Assembly (NCBI GenBank): GCA_033720895.1 | Contig: JAWWBS010000012.1 | Coordinates: 1-49,377, forward strand | Direction: 5' to 3' | Length of the DNA: 49,377 nt | DNA from: Gammaproteobacteria bacterium | GTDB lineage: Bacteria; Pseudomonadota; Gammaproteobacteria; Natronospirales; JAJUFS01 | Shown here: positions 1 to 10,270 of the stretch, one piece after another | Position numbering within the stretch: position 1 is the stretch's first letter | Layout: each line of letters starts with the position of its first letter | Notes under the pieces: generated by a model | Seen by the model: the letters and a program-made list of their open reading frames with translations, nothing else | Told to the model about the DNA's origin: nothing | The model's database searches: none | Translations under genes and position numbers: made by a program

Positions 1-2133
1 CGCGATCTGAAGGTCGAAGACCCGGTGTTCAAGAACCATGCTGTCGACATGCCAATGGATGTGCTGCTCGGCAAACCACCGAAAATGTTGCGTGATGTCA
101 CGCATCGCGAACCGGCGCCGATCGAGCTGCCAGCCGATATCGATGCCAAGGAAGCCGCACTGCGTCTGCTGCGCCTGCCGACCATCGCCGACAAGGGCTT
201 CCTGATTTCGATTGGTGACCGTTCCGTGGGTGGCATGATTTCGCGCGACCAGTACGTCGGTCCCTGGCAGGTGCCGGTGGCCGATGTCGCGGTGACCACG
301 GCCGGTTTCGACACCAATGCCGGTGAGGCGATGGCAATGGGCGAACGCACGCCGGTGGCGGTGCTGAATGCGCCGGCCTCGGGTCGTCTTGCCGTAGGCG
401 AGGCGCTGACCAATATCATCGCGGCCGACATCGATGACATTCGCAAGGTTCGCTTGTCCGCAAACTGGATGGCTGCGGCTGGCCATGAGGGTGAAGACGC
501 CAACCTGTTCGACACGGTGAAAGCCGTCGGCCAGGAGCTTTGCTCGGAACTGGGTATCACCATTCCTGTCGGCAAGGATTCGCTGTCGATGAAGACGGCC
601 TGGCAGGAGGGCGGCGAAGACAAGGCCGTGGTTGCACCACTGTCACTGATCATTTCCGGCTTCGCCCCGGTAGCCGATGTGCGTCGCACCCTGACGCCGG
701 AACTCGAGAACGATACCGACACCCGCCTGTTGCTGGTGGATCTCGGCAAGGGCCAGGATCGCCTCGGCGGTTCCTGCCTGGCGCAGGTCTTCAACGCGAC
801 AGGCACGGAGACCGCGGATATCGCTGCATCGGAACTGAAGGCGTTCTTCGAGGTGATGACGCGCATCAAGCGTGAAGACCGCGTGCTGGCCTGGCATGAC
901 CGCTCCGATGGCGGCGCATTCGTCACATTGGCCGAGATGGCCTTCGCCGCGCGCGTTGGTATCGACGCGGTGTTGCCGGCCGGCGCCAGTGGCGGGGGAC
1001 TTGCTGCGCTGTTCAGTGAAGAGCTGGGTGGCGTCATGCAGGTTGCAGCAAAGGATGTCGAGGCGGTACGGCAAGCGTTTTCCGAAGCCGGCCTGGGTGA
1101 TTGCCTGCATGACATCGGTACTGTCAATGCGGACCGCAAGCTGAACATCGCGGCCGGCGACCTGAGGGTCGAAGGCGCGCTGGAAGAATTCCTCGGCGCC
1201 TGGTCGGAAGTCTCGCGCGACATGCAGAAGCTGCGCGACAACCCGGAATGCGCCGAGCAGGAATACGAATCCAAGCTGGATGCAAAGAATCCCGGCATGA
1301 GTGCGAAACTCAGCTTCGACAGCAGCGACAACCTGGGCGCGCCGGCAATTGTCGGAACAAAGCCAGCGGTTGCCATCCTGCGCGAGCAGGGTGTGAATTC
1401 GCATGTCGAAATGGCGCATGCCTTCCATCGTGCCGGCTTCGAGTCGCACGACGTGCACATGAGCGACCTTCTCGAAGGCCGCGTTGCACTGGGTGACTTC
1501 AAGGGCTTCGTCGCCTGCGGTGGCTTCTCCTATGGTGACGTGCTGGGCGCGGGCGAGGGCTGGGCAAAGTCGATTCTTTTCAACAGCAGGGCGCGCGACG
1601 CGTTCGAGGCCTTCTTTGCCGAGCAGGACCGGTTTGCGCTCGGCATATGCAATGGCTGCCAGATGCTGTCGACCCTGAAGGAACTCATTCCCGGCACCGA
1701 GCACTGGCCGCGCTACCTTCGCAACCGGTCCGAGCAGTACGAAGGTCGAAGCAGCCTGGTGGAAATCGTGAAATCGAAATCGATCTTCCTGCAGGGCATG
1801 GAAGGGTCGGTCCTGCCTGTTGCTGTCGCCCATGGCGAAGGCCGCGCGGTGTTTGCTTCCGATGCGGATCGTGATGCCGTTGCCGGCAACGGCCAGCTGG
1901 CCATGCGATTCGTGGATAATCATCATGCTGCAACCGAGCATTACCCGGAGAACCCGAACGGTTCGCCGCTCGGCATGACCGGCATGACCAACGCCGACGG
2001 TCGCATCACCATTACCATGCCGCATCCGGAACGCGTGCACCGTTCGGTAAACATGAGCTGGCGTCCGGCGGAATGGGGCGAAGATTCGCCCTGGATGAGG
2101 ATTTTCTATAACGCCCGCAAATGGGTTGGATAA
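1..2133 (+). CDS. purL: Phosphoribosylformylglycinamidine synthase PurL, 3' part (5' end outside window)
   Basis: PurL makes formylglycinamidine ribonucleotide from FGAR, ATP and glutamine in purine synthesis. The frame is open from base 1, so only the last 710 residues of a roughly 1,300-residue single-chain enzyme are present. The fragment covers the second half of the synthase, including the VGKDSLSMK stretch, and the class I glutamine amidotransferase domain from about fragment residue 455. That domain shows the nucleophile Cys550 in GICNGCQ and the His675/Glu677 pair in PHPERVHR. The long single-chain form is typical of Gammaproteobacteria. hutU follows after 18 bases with no visible terminator, so readthrough into hutU is likely. 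Confidence 0.97.
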   Translation, partial: RDLKVEDPVFKNHAVDMPMDVLLGKPPKMLRDVTHREPAPIELPADIDAKEAALRLLRLPTIADKGFLISIGDRSVGGMISRDQYVGPWQVPVADVAVTTAGFDTNAGEAMAMGERTPVAVLNAPASGRLAVGEALTNIIAADIDDIRKVRLSANWMAAAGHEGEDANLFDTVKAVGQELCSELGITIPVGKDSLSMKTAWQEGGEDKAVVAPLSLIISGFAPVADVRRTLTPELENDTDTRLLLVDLGKGQDRLGGSCLAQVFNATGTETADIAASELKAFFEVMTRIKREDRVLAWHDRSDGGAFVTLAEMAFAARVGIDAVLPAGASGGGLAALFSEELGGVMQVAAKDVEAVRQAFSEAGLGDCLHDIGTVNADRKLNIAAGDLRVEGALEEFLGAWSEVSRDMQKLRDNPECAEQEYESKLDAKNPGMSAKLSFDSSDNLGAPAIVGTKPAVAILREQGVNSHVEMAHAFHRAGFESHDVHMSDLLEGRVALGDFKGFVACGGFSYGDVLGAGEGWAKSILFNSRARDAFEAFFAEQDRFALGICNGCQMLSTLKELIPGTEHWPRYLRNRSEQYEGRSSLVEIVKSKSIFLQGMEGSVLPVAVAHGEGRAVFASDADRDAVAGNGQLAMRFVDNHHAATEHYPENPNGSPLGMTGMTNADGRITITMPHPERVHRSVNMSWRPAEWGEDSPWMRIFYNARKWVG

Positions 2134-2151
2134 GAGATTCAGGGGACCAAG

Positions 2152-3828
2152 ATGTCGACACGATTCAGAGACGTGGAGCTGCATGCACCGACGGGGCCGG
2201 AGCTGAGCTGCAAGGGCTGGGTGCAGGAGGCGGCACTCAGGATGCTGCACAACAACCTCGATCCGGCTGTGGCAGAGAAGCCGAAGGAACTGGTGGTGTA
2301 CGGTGGTATCGGCCGCGCGGCACGTGACTGGGAATCCTTCGATGCCATTGTCGAAACGCTGAAGCGCCTGGAAAACGACGAGACCATGCTGGTCCAGTCG
2401 GGCAAGCCGGTCGGCGTGTTCAAGACCTTCGAGACCGCGCCGCGCGTGTTGATCGCGAATTCCAACCTGGTCGGCGAGTGGGCGAACTGGGATCACTTCT
2501 TCGAGCTCGATAAGAAGGGCCTGATGATGTACGGCCAGATGACGGCCGGGTCCTGGATATACATCGGGTCCCAGGGCATCGTGCAGGGCACTTACGAAAC
2601 CTTTGCCGAAGCGGTGCGCCAGCATTACAACGGTGACGCCTCCGGCAAGTGGTTGCTCACCGGCGGCCTCGGCGGCATGGGTGGTGCGCAGCCGCTGGCA
2701 GCGGTATTCGCCGGCCTGTGCTGCATAGCTGTAGAAGTGGACGAGACACGCATCGACAAGCGCCTGGAAACGGGTTACGTCGACCGCAAGGCGACCTCGC
2801 TTGAAGAAGCCTACGCCATGCTCGACGAGGCGATGGAAAATGGCGAAGCGATCTCCATCGGCCTGCTGGGCAATGCGGCGGAAATTTTCGAGCAGATCAG
2901 CAAGAGCGATCGGCTGCCGGACATGGTCACCGACCAGACCTCGGCGCACGACCCGCTGAACGGTTACATCCCGGTGGGCTACTCGCTGGAAGACGCGGCC
3001 AAGCTGCGTGAGGCCGATCCGAAAAAATACGTAAAGCTGTCGAAGGATTCGATGGCGCAGCAGGTTCGCGCCATGCTGGCCCTGCAGGCGGCTGGCAAGC
3101 CGACCTTCGATTATGGCAACAACATTCGCGCCATGGCGCAGGACGCCGGCGTCGACAATGCCTTCGATTTCAAGGGTTTCGTACCGCTCTACATCCGACC
3201 GCTGTTCTGCAAGGGTGTGGGGCCGTTCCGCTGGTGCGCGCTTTCCGGCGACCCGGAGGACATCTACAAGACCGACGCCAAGGCTCGTGAGCTCTTCCCG
3301 GATAACGAGAAGCTGCACACCTGGCTGGACAAGGCGCGCGAGCGTATCCAGTTCCAGGGCCTGCCGTCACGCATATGCTGGCTGGGCTACAAGGAACGCC
3401 ACCTGCTGGGCCTGGCGTTCAACGAGATGGTGAAGAATGGCGAGCTGAAGGCGCCGATCGTGATCGGGCGCGATCACCTCGATTCGGGCTCCGTCGCCTC
3501 GCCGAACCGCGAGACCGAGGGCATGAAGGATGGTTCCGATGCCGTGGCCGACTGGCCGATCCTGAATGCCATGCTGAACACGGCAGGTGGAGCCAGCTGG
3601 GTCAGCTTCCACCATGGCGGCGGTGTCGGCATGGGTTACTCCTTGCATTCCGGCGTGGTAATCGTGGCCGATGGCAGCGAGCGTGCCGAGCAGCAGCTGT
3701 CGCGCGTGCTGGTGAACGATCCGGGTACCGGGGTGATGCGCCATGCGGACGCCGGTTACCAGCATGCCATCGATATCGCCAAGGAACGTGGTCTCGACAT
3801 GCCCCTGGTTACAGGAAAGAAGGGCTGA
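2152..3828 (+). CDS. hutU: Urocanate hydratase
   Basis: This 558-residue protein is full length for urocanase, which hydrates urocanate to imidazolonepropionate (histidine degradation step 2) using tightly bound NAD+. The [10 protein letters not shown] nucleotide-binding stretch lies near residues 168-177. Cys409 in RICWLG corresponds to the conserved active-site cysteine of the family. The gene is set apart from hutH and hutI, which lie 2.3 kb away on the other strand. It sits 18 bases behind purL and only 3 bases before a YbiI-like gene. The start is supported by the AGGGGA-type ribosome-binding site a few bases upstream. No separate promoter is obvious, so it may be expressed with purL. 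Confidence 0.97.
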   Translation: MSTRFRDVELHAPTGPELSCKGWVQEAALRMLHNNLDPAVAEKPKELVVYGGIGRAARDWESFDAIVETLKRLENDETMLVQSGKPVGVFKTFETAPRVLIANSNLVGEWANWDHFFELDKKGLMMYGQMTAGSWIYIGSQGIVQGTYETFAEAVRQHYNGDASGKWLLTGGLGGMGGAQPLAAVFAGLCCIAVEVDETRIDKRLETGYVDRKATSLEEAYAMLDEAMENGEAISIGLLGNAAEIFEQISKSDRLPDMVTDQTSAHDPLNGYIPVGYSLEDAAKLREADPKKYVKLSKDSMAQQVRAMLALQAAGKPTFDYGNNIRAMAQDAGVDNAFDFKGFVPLYIRPLFCKGVGPFRWCALSGDPEDIYKTDAKARELFPDNEKLHTWLDKARERIQFQGLPSRICWLGYKERHLLGLAFNEMVKNGELKAPIVIGRDHLDSGSVASPNRETEGMKDGSDAVADWPILNAMLNTAGGASWVSFHHGGGVGMGYSLHSGVVIVADGSERAEQQLSRVLVNDPGTGVMRHADAGYQHAIDIAKERGLDMPLVTGKKG

Positions 3829-3831
3829 GTC

Positions 3832-4098
3832 ATGGCCGGTGGCTGGGCAAAAGACGACGCCGTGACGGAGCAGATCGATGCGACCGTCAATGACGCGCTG
3901 GATCGCGTTCGCAGCAAGTTGCCGCAGGGCGAGAGCCTGAAGCATTGCGAGGAATGCGACAAGGAGATACCAGAGGCACGCCGCAAGGCCGTGCCTGGTG
4001 TCCGGCTCTGTATCAATTGCCAGTCCGAACACGACGAGCAGGACAAGGCGTCGAGTCTCTACAATCGTCGTGGCAGCAAGGACAGCCAGCTTCGTTGA
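3832..4098 (+). CDS. ybiI: DksA/TraR-family C4 zinc-finger protein (YbiI-like)
   Basis: This 88-residue protein has a C4 zinc finger with Cys39/Cys42 and Cys60/Cys63. It ends in RRGSKDSQLR, a tail it shares with E. coli YbiI. It is the finger-only, short branch of the DksA/TraR family and lacks the long coiled coil with which DksA reaches the RNA polymerase secondary channel. A direct transcriptional role is therefore uncertain. The ATG lies 3 bases after the hutU stop, so translation is probably coupled. A bidirectional terminator follows. The family is clear; the function is not established. Confidence 0.9.
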   Translation: MAGGWAKDDAVTEQIDATVNDALDRVRSKLPQGESLKHCEECDKEIPEARRKAVPGVRLCINCQSEHDEQDKASSLYNRRGSKDSQLR

Positions 4099-4119
4099 GC
4101 CGTGAAGCGTTCAGGCAGG

Positions 4120-4148
4120 AAAAAGCCCGCCGACAGGCGGGCTTTTTT
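4120..4148. terminator. Bidirectional rho-independent terminator between ybiI and the DUF4382 gene
   Basis: GCCCGCC (4125-4131) pairs perfectly with GGCGGGC (4136-4142) across the loop gaca. A run of A precedes the hairpin and six T follow it, so it can stop transcription in both directions between two convergent genes. Confidence 0.9.
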
Positions 4149-4167
4149 CATCGACTCGAACGGACGA

Positions 4168-5046
4168 TCAGTTGAAGTCGACCGTCGTGGTCTCTTCGGC
4201 GACTACAGTCACGTTCTGGGTATCGCTGAAGGTGATGCTGTCGTCACTGTCGGCCTGGTCGGCATCGGCTTCACAGGTAAACGTGATCGTGTGCTCGCCG
4301 GCCGGGACGAAGCCGATTTCATAGTCGTATCCACCCGATTCGGTGTTCAATGCCGGCATTGCCGAGGTCAACGGGTTCGGCTCGTTGGCATCTTCGTCAT
4401 CCGGCGTCACATCGGCACCGGCGAAGAGATACACGGCGGGCGCGCAGCTTTCGGTAACCCGGCCTGCATCGACCGTGCCTGCAATCGTGCCGACTTCAAG
4501 ATTGTCGACCAGGCGCAGTGTCGGGCGGAGCACATAGTCCATGTTGCCGTTCATCGGCAGCGTGACAGACTTGCGAAGGTCGAAATCGACGGTGAAATTG
4601 GCGGTCGATCCAGCACCGACCGTGAAGCCGGTATTCATCTTGAGGCCTGTCTCGTCACCCGAAGGAATGTACAGCGAATGCTGCGACTCGTCCTTGAGGA
4701 CAATGTAGGAATCGATGGTGGCTGGCTGTGCATTGACCATCAGGCGTGCCCACTGGTACTCGCCGGCAGGAACGGTCTCGTCCTCGATCAATGGTTCCGA
4801 CAGGCTGCCCTGCAGGTCCATCAGGTCGATGGTCTTGGCTTCGTCGAATTCGAAGGTGGTGCGTCCGCCAGGACCCATCAATTCGACACCTGTGAATTCA
4901 ACGACCACCGACTTGGCATCATCGACCGGTGCGTCAGTTACCGCCATGGAAATCTGACCGCTCTTGCTTCCACCGCCGTTGCATGCAGCCAGGGCGGCCG
5001 TGGTCATGATGGCCAGGGAAAGTCGTGCGAGTCTGGATGGTTTCAT
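4168..5046 (-). CDS. DUF4382-domain lipoprotein
   Basis: This 292-residue protein is predicted to be an exported lipoprotein. It has a short basic N terminus and a hydrophobic stretch ending in the lipobox LAAC (Cys22), followed by a Gly/Ser linker. From about residue 30 the sequence (ISMAVTDAPVDDAKSVVVEF) is the recognisable start of a DUF4382 domain, which runs to roughly residue 160. The C-terminal part (about 165-292) looks like a beta-rich carboxypeptidase-regulatory or Ig-like domain (VGTIAGTVDAG, VPAGEHTITFTC). Both parts are acidic, which suggests a surface or periplasmic role. The function of DUF4382 proteins is unknown. The gene stands alone, with terminators and a 138-base gap around it. 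Confidence 0.8.
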   Translation of the reverse strand: MKPSRLARLSLAIMTTAALAACNGGGSKSGQISMAVTDAPVDDAKSVVVEFTGVELMGPGGRTTFEFDEAKTIDLMDLQGSLSEPLIEDETVPAGEYQWARLMVNAQPATIDSYIVLKDESQHSLYIPSGDETGLKMNTGFTVGAGSTANFTVDFDLRKSVTLPMNGNMDYVLRPTLRLVDNLEVGTIAGTVDAGRVTESCAPAVYLFAGADVTPDDEDANEPNPLTSAMPALNTESGGYDYEIGFVPAGEHTITFTCEADADQADSDDSITFSDTQNVTVVAEETTTVDFN

Positions 5047-5184
5047 TGCTGATACCTCCGTGTGAATTCAGGACTGACAATAGTCCTTTCCACGTGGCAT
5101 TGCGTTGATATCAATCACAGTTCGGAGAGATAGGGCAATTATCGTCAAGTCAGGCGTGTTTCACGCCTGCGTCAGGCGCGAAAT

Positions 5185-6135
5185 TCACTTTTCCTGTCGA
5201 TTGAAGGAGGCGGGCTGGGTGTTGCCGACATGCTTTTCGCCACGCGCTTTTGCCAGCTGTTCCTGGCGCCAGCGTTCCCGAAATCCCGCGCGCTGCCTGT
5301 CATCGAACTCGTCGATGCAATGGGGGCAGCTGACACCGGGCTCAAAGTGGTTCGACGCCCTTTCGCTTGCCGACAGTGGTCGACGGCAGGCGCGACAGAG
5401 TTCGTGGTCGGTAATTTCAAGACCATGCGTGACGGCAACTCGTTCGTCGAACACGAAACAGGCACCTTCCCAAAGCGACTCCTCGGCCGGAATTTCTTCC
5501 AGGTATTTCAGGATTCCGCCTTGCAGGTGAAACACCTCTTCCAGTCCCAGTGACTTCAGGTAGGCCGTGGACTTTTCACAGCGAATGCCCCCGGTGCAGT
5601 ACATCGCGACCCTGGGCTTCTTCTCCACAAGTTGCTGCTCTGCGACCCAGCGGGGCAGGTCGCGGAAGGATTCCGTATGCGGGTCGATGGCGCCCTTGAA
5701 CCTGCCGATCGCGACCTCGTAATCGTTACGGGTGTCGATCAGCAGGACGTCCGGATCGCTTATCAAGTCATTCCACTCGCGAGGAGGGACGTAGGTCCCG
5801 ACCGTGCAGGTCGGATCGATGCCCTCGACACCGAGTGTGACAATTTCCTTCTTGATTCGAACCTTGAGGCGGTGGAAGGGCTGCTCGTCGGCAAAGGATT
5901 CCTTGTACTCGGTACCGTCGAAGCGCTTGTCGCTTTCGAGCAAGGCCTTCACTGCATCGATGGCTTCCCGGGTTCCGGCAATCGTGCCGTTGATGCCTTC
6001 TTCGGCCAGCAGCAGCGTGCCCTTGATGCCATGTTGCTCGCACAATTCCTGCAGGCGTTGCTGCCATTCCCGGCAATCCGGCAGCGCCGCGAACTTGTAG
6101 AGCGCTGCGACGACGATGTCCTGGCCCGCATTCAT
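5185..6135 (-). CDS. trhO: tRNA uridine(34) hydroxylase / rhodanese-like protein TrhO (YceA)
   Basis: TrhO (formerly YceA) hydroxylates uridine 34 in tRNA to form the precursor of the cmo5U/mo5U wobble modification. The 316-residue protein has the N-terminal acylphosphatase-like part ([13 protein letters not shown]), the rhodanese domain with the loop [11 protein letters not shown] carrying the catalytic Cys, and a C-terminal Cys-rich segment ([13 protein letters not shown]). The start MNAGQD is chosen because its ATG shares one base with the hutH stop (TGATG at 6137-6133). That arrangement implies translation coupled to hutH. A tRNA-modification gene as the last gene of a hut operon is unexpected. 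The open frame extends further upstream, but only as a shadow of hutH. Confidence 0.93.
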   Translation of the reverse strand: MNAGQDIVVAALYKFAALPDCREWQQRLQELCEQHGIKGTLLLAEEGINGTIAGTREAIDAVKALLESDKRFDGTEYKESFADEQPFHRLKVRIKKEIVTLGVEGIDPTCTVGTYVPPREWNDLISDPDVLLIDTRNDYEVAIGRFKGAIDPHTESFRDLPRWVAEQQLVEKKPRVAMYCTGGIRCEKSTAYLKSLGLEEVFHLQGGILKYLEEIPAEESLWEGACFVFDERVAVTHGLEITDHELCRACRRPLSASERASNHFEPGVSCPHCIDEFDDRQRAGFRERWRQEQLAKARGEKHVGNTQPASFNRQEK

Positions 6136-7631
6136 CAGGCTGCGGCGATGCTGTCCAGGCCGGCGGCCAGGGCATGGATGTCCTGGTCCATCCGGCGATC
6201 GCCGGCATGTGGCTCGACAATCTCGCGCACGGCGGCGTGCACCTTCTGCAACGGCCCGGTTGTCTTCAGCGGCGCCATCTGGTCGACAGCCACGCTGGCC
6301 GCCATCAGTTCGATGGCAAGGATGTTGGCGATGTTGGCGCACAACCGCTCGAGCTTGTGGCCCGCCCATGGCGCCATGGAGACGTGATCCTCCTGGCCGG
6401 CCGAGGTCGGAATGGAATCGACGGAGGCCGGGTGGGCCAGTGTCTTGTTCTCCGATGCCAGCGCTGCAGCAGTGACGTGGGCGATCATGTAACCGGACTC
6501 CAGGCCCGGCGTTGCGGTCAGGAACATTTCGAGACGCGGGTTGACCTTGCGAACCAGCAGGTCCGTGCGACGTTCCGACATGCTGCCAAGCTCGGCCAGC
6601 GCGATCGCCATGAAGTCCGACAGGAAGGCCAGCGGCTCTGCGTGGAAGTTGCCGGCCGAGATCACTTCGCCGTCGAACACCAGCGGATTGTCGGAGACGC
6701 TGTTCAGCTCGCATTCGAGAATGCGCTCGCAGTGATCAAGCGTGTCCTGCACGCCGCCGAACACCTGCGGCATGCAGCGCAGGGCATAGGGATCCTGCAC
6801 GCGGTCGCAGCCGGCATGCGAATCATGGATGTCGCTGCCGGTCAGCAGCGAGCGAAATCTCTCGCCGACTTTTATCTGGCCGGGCATGCGGCGCACGTCC
6901 TGGACGCGCGAATCGAAGGGGGCATAGGATCCCGCCAGTCCTTCCACGGACATCGCGCCTGCCCTGATGGCGGTTTCCAGCAGGAGCCTGCCTTTGAACA
7001 GTCCCTCGATGGCAAGCGCAGCGGACAGCTGTGTGCCGTTCAGCAGGGCAAGCCCCTCCTTGGCAGCAAGTTCCACCGAGTGACAGCCTGCTGCCTCGAG
7101 CACGGCTTCACCCTCGAGGAAGTTGTGTTCCGAAGTGATCGCTTCGCCTTCGCCAATCAGGGCCAGCGCCAGGTGTGCCAGCGGCGCGAGGTCGCCGGAG
7201 GCGCCGACGGAACCGCGTTCCGGGATGATGGGCAATACGTCGGCATTCAGGAGAGCCAGCAGCACATCGACCACTTCCGGCCGTATGCCGGAATGACCGA
7301 CAGCCAGGGAATTGGCTTTCAGCAACATGAGACGCCGGGTCACTTCGGCCGGCAGGGCATCGCCGACGCCGCAGGCATGCGAACGCACCAGGTTGTACTG
7401 CAGCTCGATTACCTTGTCGGCGGAAATGCGTTGCTTGGCAAACGCGCCAAAGCCGGTATTGATGCCATAGCTGGCCTGGTCGGCATTGATGACCTTCTCG
7501 ACCTCGGCCTGGTTGGCGGCCATCCTGGCTCGAGCCGTGTCACTCAATGCAACAGGGCACGGATTCTTCTCCCATTCCCGCAGGGCATCCATGGTCAGTG
7601 ACTGGCCGTCGATCGTGAGGGTGTTGCTCAT
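6135..7631 (-). CDS. hutH: Histidine ammonia-lyase
   Basis: HutH deaminates histidine to urocanate, the first step of the pathway. The protein is 498 residues, close to the family norm of about 510. The Ala144-Ser145-Gly146 tripeptide within [11 protein letters not shown] forms the MIO prosthetic group autocatalytically. Tyr55 ([10 protein letters not shown]) and the NSVSDNPL stretch are also present. The start codon overlaps the hutI stop by four bases (ATGA at 7631-7628), and the stop overlaps the trhO start, so hutI-hutH-trhO is one tightly coupled operon read leftward. Confidence 0.98.
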   Translation of the reverse strand: MSNTLTIDGQSLTMDALREWEKNPCPVALSDTARARMAANQAEVEKVINADQASYGINTGFGAFAKQRISADKVIELQYNLVRSHACGVGDALPAEVTRRLMLLKANSLAVGHSGIRPEVVDVLLALLNADVLPIIPERGSVGASGDLAPLAHLALALIGEGEAITSEHNFLEGEAVLEAAGCHSVELAAKEGLALLNGTQLSAALAIEGLFKGRLLLETAIRAGAMSVEGLAGSYAPFDSRVQDVRRMPGQIKVGERFRSLLTGSDIHDSHAGCDRVQDPYALRCMPQVFGGVQDTLDHCERILECELNSVSDNPLVFDGEVISAGNFHAEPLAFLSDFMAIALAELGSMSERRTDLLVRKVNPRLEMFLTATPGLESGYMIAHVTAAALASENKTLAHPASVDSIPTSAGQEDHVSMAPWAGHKLERLCANIANILAIELMAASVAVDQMAPLKTTGPLQKVHAAVREIVEPHAGDRRMDQDIHALAAGLDSIAAA

Positions 7632-8812
7632 TGCTCTTGTCCTTCGATGTAGATCCGCGTCGGCGTCAGGCCGCCAAGCTGGTAGAGAAGAAATTCAGGT
7701 TGCCCGATATTCCACAGGGTCAGGTCCGCGCGCATGCCGATGTCCAGGCTGCCTATGTCGTCGCGTCCCAGTGCCCGGGCAGCGTTCCGGGTCACACCCA
7801 GCAGTGCTTCCTCGACCGTCAACCCGAACAGTATCGCGCTCATGTGCATGGCCGTCAGCAGGCTGGCAACCGGCGAGGAGCCGGGATTCAGGTCGGTGGC
7901 GACGGCGAAAGGCACACCCGCCTCGCGAAATCCCTCGATCGGCGGCTTGCGGGTTTCCTTCAGGAAATAGAAAGCACCCGGCAGCAGCACGGCGACACTG
8001 CCCGCCGCCGCCATGGCCTTGATGTCTGCCAGGTCCGTGTATTCGAGGTGTTCGCAGGACAGCGCCTTGTAACTGGCTGCTGCCGCGGTGCCACCCATGT
8101 TCGAAAGCTGGTCGGTATGGGCTTTGAGCTTGAATCCGAGCTTCTGTGCAGCATCGAACAGGCGCTCGAGGTCCGCGCGGTCGAAGGCGATGTTCTCGAC
8201 AAAGATGTCGACCGCTTCGGCCAGCTGGCGTTCGGCGACAAGCGGGAGCATGTCGTTGATGACTTCGTCCAGGTAATCCTGCTTGTTCCTGTCCTTCGGT
8301 ATGGCATGCGCGCCCAGGAAGGTGCTGACCAGCAGCTGCGGCGTCTTGCCGCGCAGCAATTCGACGGCTTCCAGCATCTTGAGCTCATGCTCTGTCGCCA
8401 GGCCGTATCCCGACTTGATCTCGATCGTGGTCACGCCCTCGCGAAGCAGGGCATCGAGCCGGGGCAGGGACTCTGCAGCCAGTGTCTTTGCATCGGCCGC
8501 CTGCACGGCAGCCACGGTCGAGGCGATACCGCCGCCAGCTCGGGCTATCTCCTCGTAGCTCGCACCGCCGAGCTTCAAGCTGTGTTCGTGCATGCGGTTG
8601 CCGGCAAAAACGGCATGCGTGTGGCAGTCGATGAAGCCCGGCAGGATGACCGCATCACGGGCGTCGACGTGCTCGGCCGAATCGCTGCTCGCGGCGACAT
8701 CCAGCGCGGCAATGCGCCCGTCCTTTATGGCGAGCGACGTTGCTGTCTGTGCAATGCCGGATCCCTCCGTCATGCCGTGAACACGAGCGTTGTGAATGAT
8801 CAGGTCGTACAT
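7628..8812 (-). CDS. hutI: Imidazolonepropionase
   Basis: HutI hydrolyses imidazolonepropionate to N-formimino-L-glutamate, histidine degradation step 3. The 394-residue protein is an amidohydrolase-superfamily metalloenzyme. It shows the metal-binding HTH in GFIDCHTHAVF, the conserved EIKSGYGL motif, a further His in LKAHTDQLSN, and ATDLNPGSSP with the catalytic Asp region. It heads the hutI-hutH-trhO operon and faces hutF across a 66-base divergent promoter region. Confidence 0.97.
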   Translation of the reverse strand: MYDLIIHNARVHGMTEGSGIAQTATSLAIKDGRIAALDVAASSDSAEHVDARDAVILPGFIDCHTHAVFAGNRMHEHSLKLGGASYEEIARAGGGIASTVAAVQAADAKTLAAESLPRLDALLREGVTTIEIKSGYGLATEHELKMLEAVELLRGKTPQLLVSTFLGAHAIPKDRNKQDYLDEVINDMLPLVAERQLAEAVDIFVENIAFDRADLERLFDAAQKLGFKLKAHTDQLSNMGGTAAAASYKALSCEHLEYTDLADIKAMAAAGSVAVLLPGAFYFLKETRKPPIEGFREAGVPFAVATDLNPGSSPVASLLTAMHMSAILFGLTVEEALLGVTRNAARALGRDDIGSLDIGMRADLTLWNIGQPEFLLYQLGGLTPTRIYIEGQEQ

Positions 8813-8878
8813 GCTTGCCCCGGATTAATTATTCGCCGCACATGGCCGCCGCCCCGGCTTTCTGCCAAACTTCGGCCC
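8813..8878. promoter_or_regulatory. Divergent promoter region between hutI and hutF
   Basis: Both directions of hut transcription must start in or near this 66-base gap. It contains a short AT-rich island (ATTAATTATT, 8824-8833) in otherwise GC-rich DNA, usable as a -10 region for either strand. I cannot see clear -35 boxes or a HutC-like TGTATA-type operator, and no hutC repressor gene is in the window. Confidence 0.45.
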
Positions 8879-10246
8879 ATGAACGAGCAGACCGCCAGCA
8901 TACTGAATTTCCAGCACATTCTGGCGCCGGACGGCATCTTACCTGACCGGCAGCTGCATGTGGATGGCCAGGGGGTAATCCAGGAAATCCGCCCCATCCC
9001 GGCGGCCGAGCGGAGCGCCGTGAAATGGGATGGCTACCTGGCCCTGCCAGGCATGCCCAATGCCCATAGTCATGTCTTCCAGCGGGCGCTGGCCGGCTTC
9101 GGCGAGGCGCGACGGGGCGAGGATTCCTTCTGGTCCTGGCGAGAGGCCATGTACCGCCTGGCACTGCATGTCACGCCAGAGCAGCTCCATGTCATTGCGC
9201 GCCAGGCGTACGGCGAGATGCTGGCCGCCGGTTTCACTTCGGTTGCAGAGTTCCATTACCTGCACCATCTGCCCGATGGCACGCACAGCATGGCCATGGC
9301 AGACGCGATTATCCAGGCTGCAGAGGATGCCGGTATTCGCCTGTGTCTGCTGCCAGTCGCCTATTTCACCGCCGGCTTTGCGGCTGCGGGTGCGGGTCCA
9401 GGTGGGGGGCAGGCACCGCTCGCGGAGCAGCGTCGATTCGTTTTCGAGAGCGTTGATGATTATCTCGCCATGGTCGAAGCCGTGTCGATCCGCTCTGCCG
9501 GCATCGCCCCGCATTCCCTGCGTGCAGTGCCACCGTCTTTGCTGGAGGAGCTGGTTGCCGGCTCGCGGCAGATCCTGGGTGACGACGCGGCCATTCACAT
9601 TCACATCGCGGAGCAGCAGCGCGAGGTGACTGACTGCCGGGACACGCATGGCAAGACCCCCATCAACCTGCTGGCGGACACCATCACGCTGGACGAGCAC
9701 TGGAACCTGGTTCACGCGACGCACGCCGATGCAGGCGAGCGACAGCGGATGCTCGATGCCGGTGCACGAGTGGTCATCTGTCCGCTGACGGAAGCCTACC
9801 TGGGCGATGGCCTGTTCGATGCCACGGGGTTCGGCCGCCAGGGCGGTGAGCTGGCGATTGGCTCCGATTCCAATGCCCGCATCGATGTTTTCGAAGAATT
9901 GCGCCTGCTCGAATACGGCCAGCGCTTGAAGAACCAGGCGCGTGCACAGCTGGCTGACGAACACGGCTTTACCAGCCTCTACCGACACTGTGCGGAAGCA
10001 GGTGCACGAGCGAGCGGCTTGAAATCCGGCCGCCTGGAGGCAGGGCGCCTCGCCGACATCATCGCCATTGACGAGCGTTCCCATGGCGTTACCGGACATG
10101 TTGCGAGGACCATGGTCGATGCGTTGCTGGTAAACGGCAGCAGCCGCGACGTGGTTGGCGTCTGGGTGGGTGGTCGGAAAATCATGCCGACCTTGGTGCC
10201 AGACGAATTTGCGGCGACCGTGCAGCAGTTGCTCGGCACACTTTGA
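8879..10246 (+). CDS. hutF: Formimidoylglutamate deiminase
   Basis: HutF deiminates N-formimino-L-glutamate to N-formyl-L-glutamate, the alternative fourth step that uses HutG instead of HutE/FTCD. The start MNEQTA gives 455 residues, normal for the family. The open frame extends far upstream, but only as a shadow of hutI. It is an amidohydrolase with the metal motif AHSH in GMPNAHSHVFQ, a second His region (IHIHIAEQQREV), HATHAD, and the metal-binding Asp in IGSDSNARID. hutG lies 24 bases downstream, forming a hutF-hutG unit. Confidence 0.95.
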   Translation: MNEQTASILNFQHILAPDGILPDRQLHVDGQGVIQEIRPIPAAERSAVKWDGYLALPGMPNAHSHVFQRALAGFGEARRGEDSFWSWREAMYRLALHVTPEQLHVIARQAYGEMLAAGFTSVAEFHYLHHLPDGTHSMAMADAIIQAAEDAGIRLCLLPVAYFTAGFAAAGAGPGGGQAPLAEQRRFVFESVDDYLAMVEAVSIRSAGIAPHSLRAVPPSLLEELVAGSRQILGDDAAIHIHIAEQQREVTDCRDTHGKTPINLLADTITLDEHWNLVHATHADAGERQRMLDAGARVVICPLTEAYLGDGLFDATGFGRQGGELAIGSDSNARIDVFEELRLLEYGQRLKNQARAQLADEHGFTSLYRHCAEAGARASGLKSGRLEAGRLADIIAIDERSHGVTGHVARTMVDALLVNGSSRDVVGVWVGGRKIMPTLVPDEFAATVQQLLGTL

Positions 10247-10270
10247 ACTTGACGCTAGACGAGGTACACG

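Noticed and set aside
643-3318. An 891-codon open frame on the minus strand opposite purL and hutU.
   Set aside because: It is antisense to two well-conserved genes, has no recognisable domain and a residue mix typical of GC-rich shadow frames.
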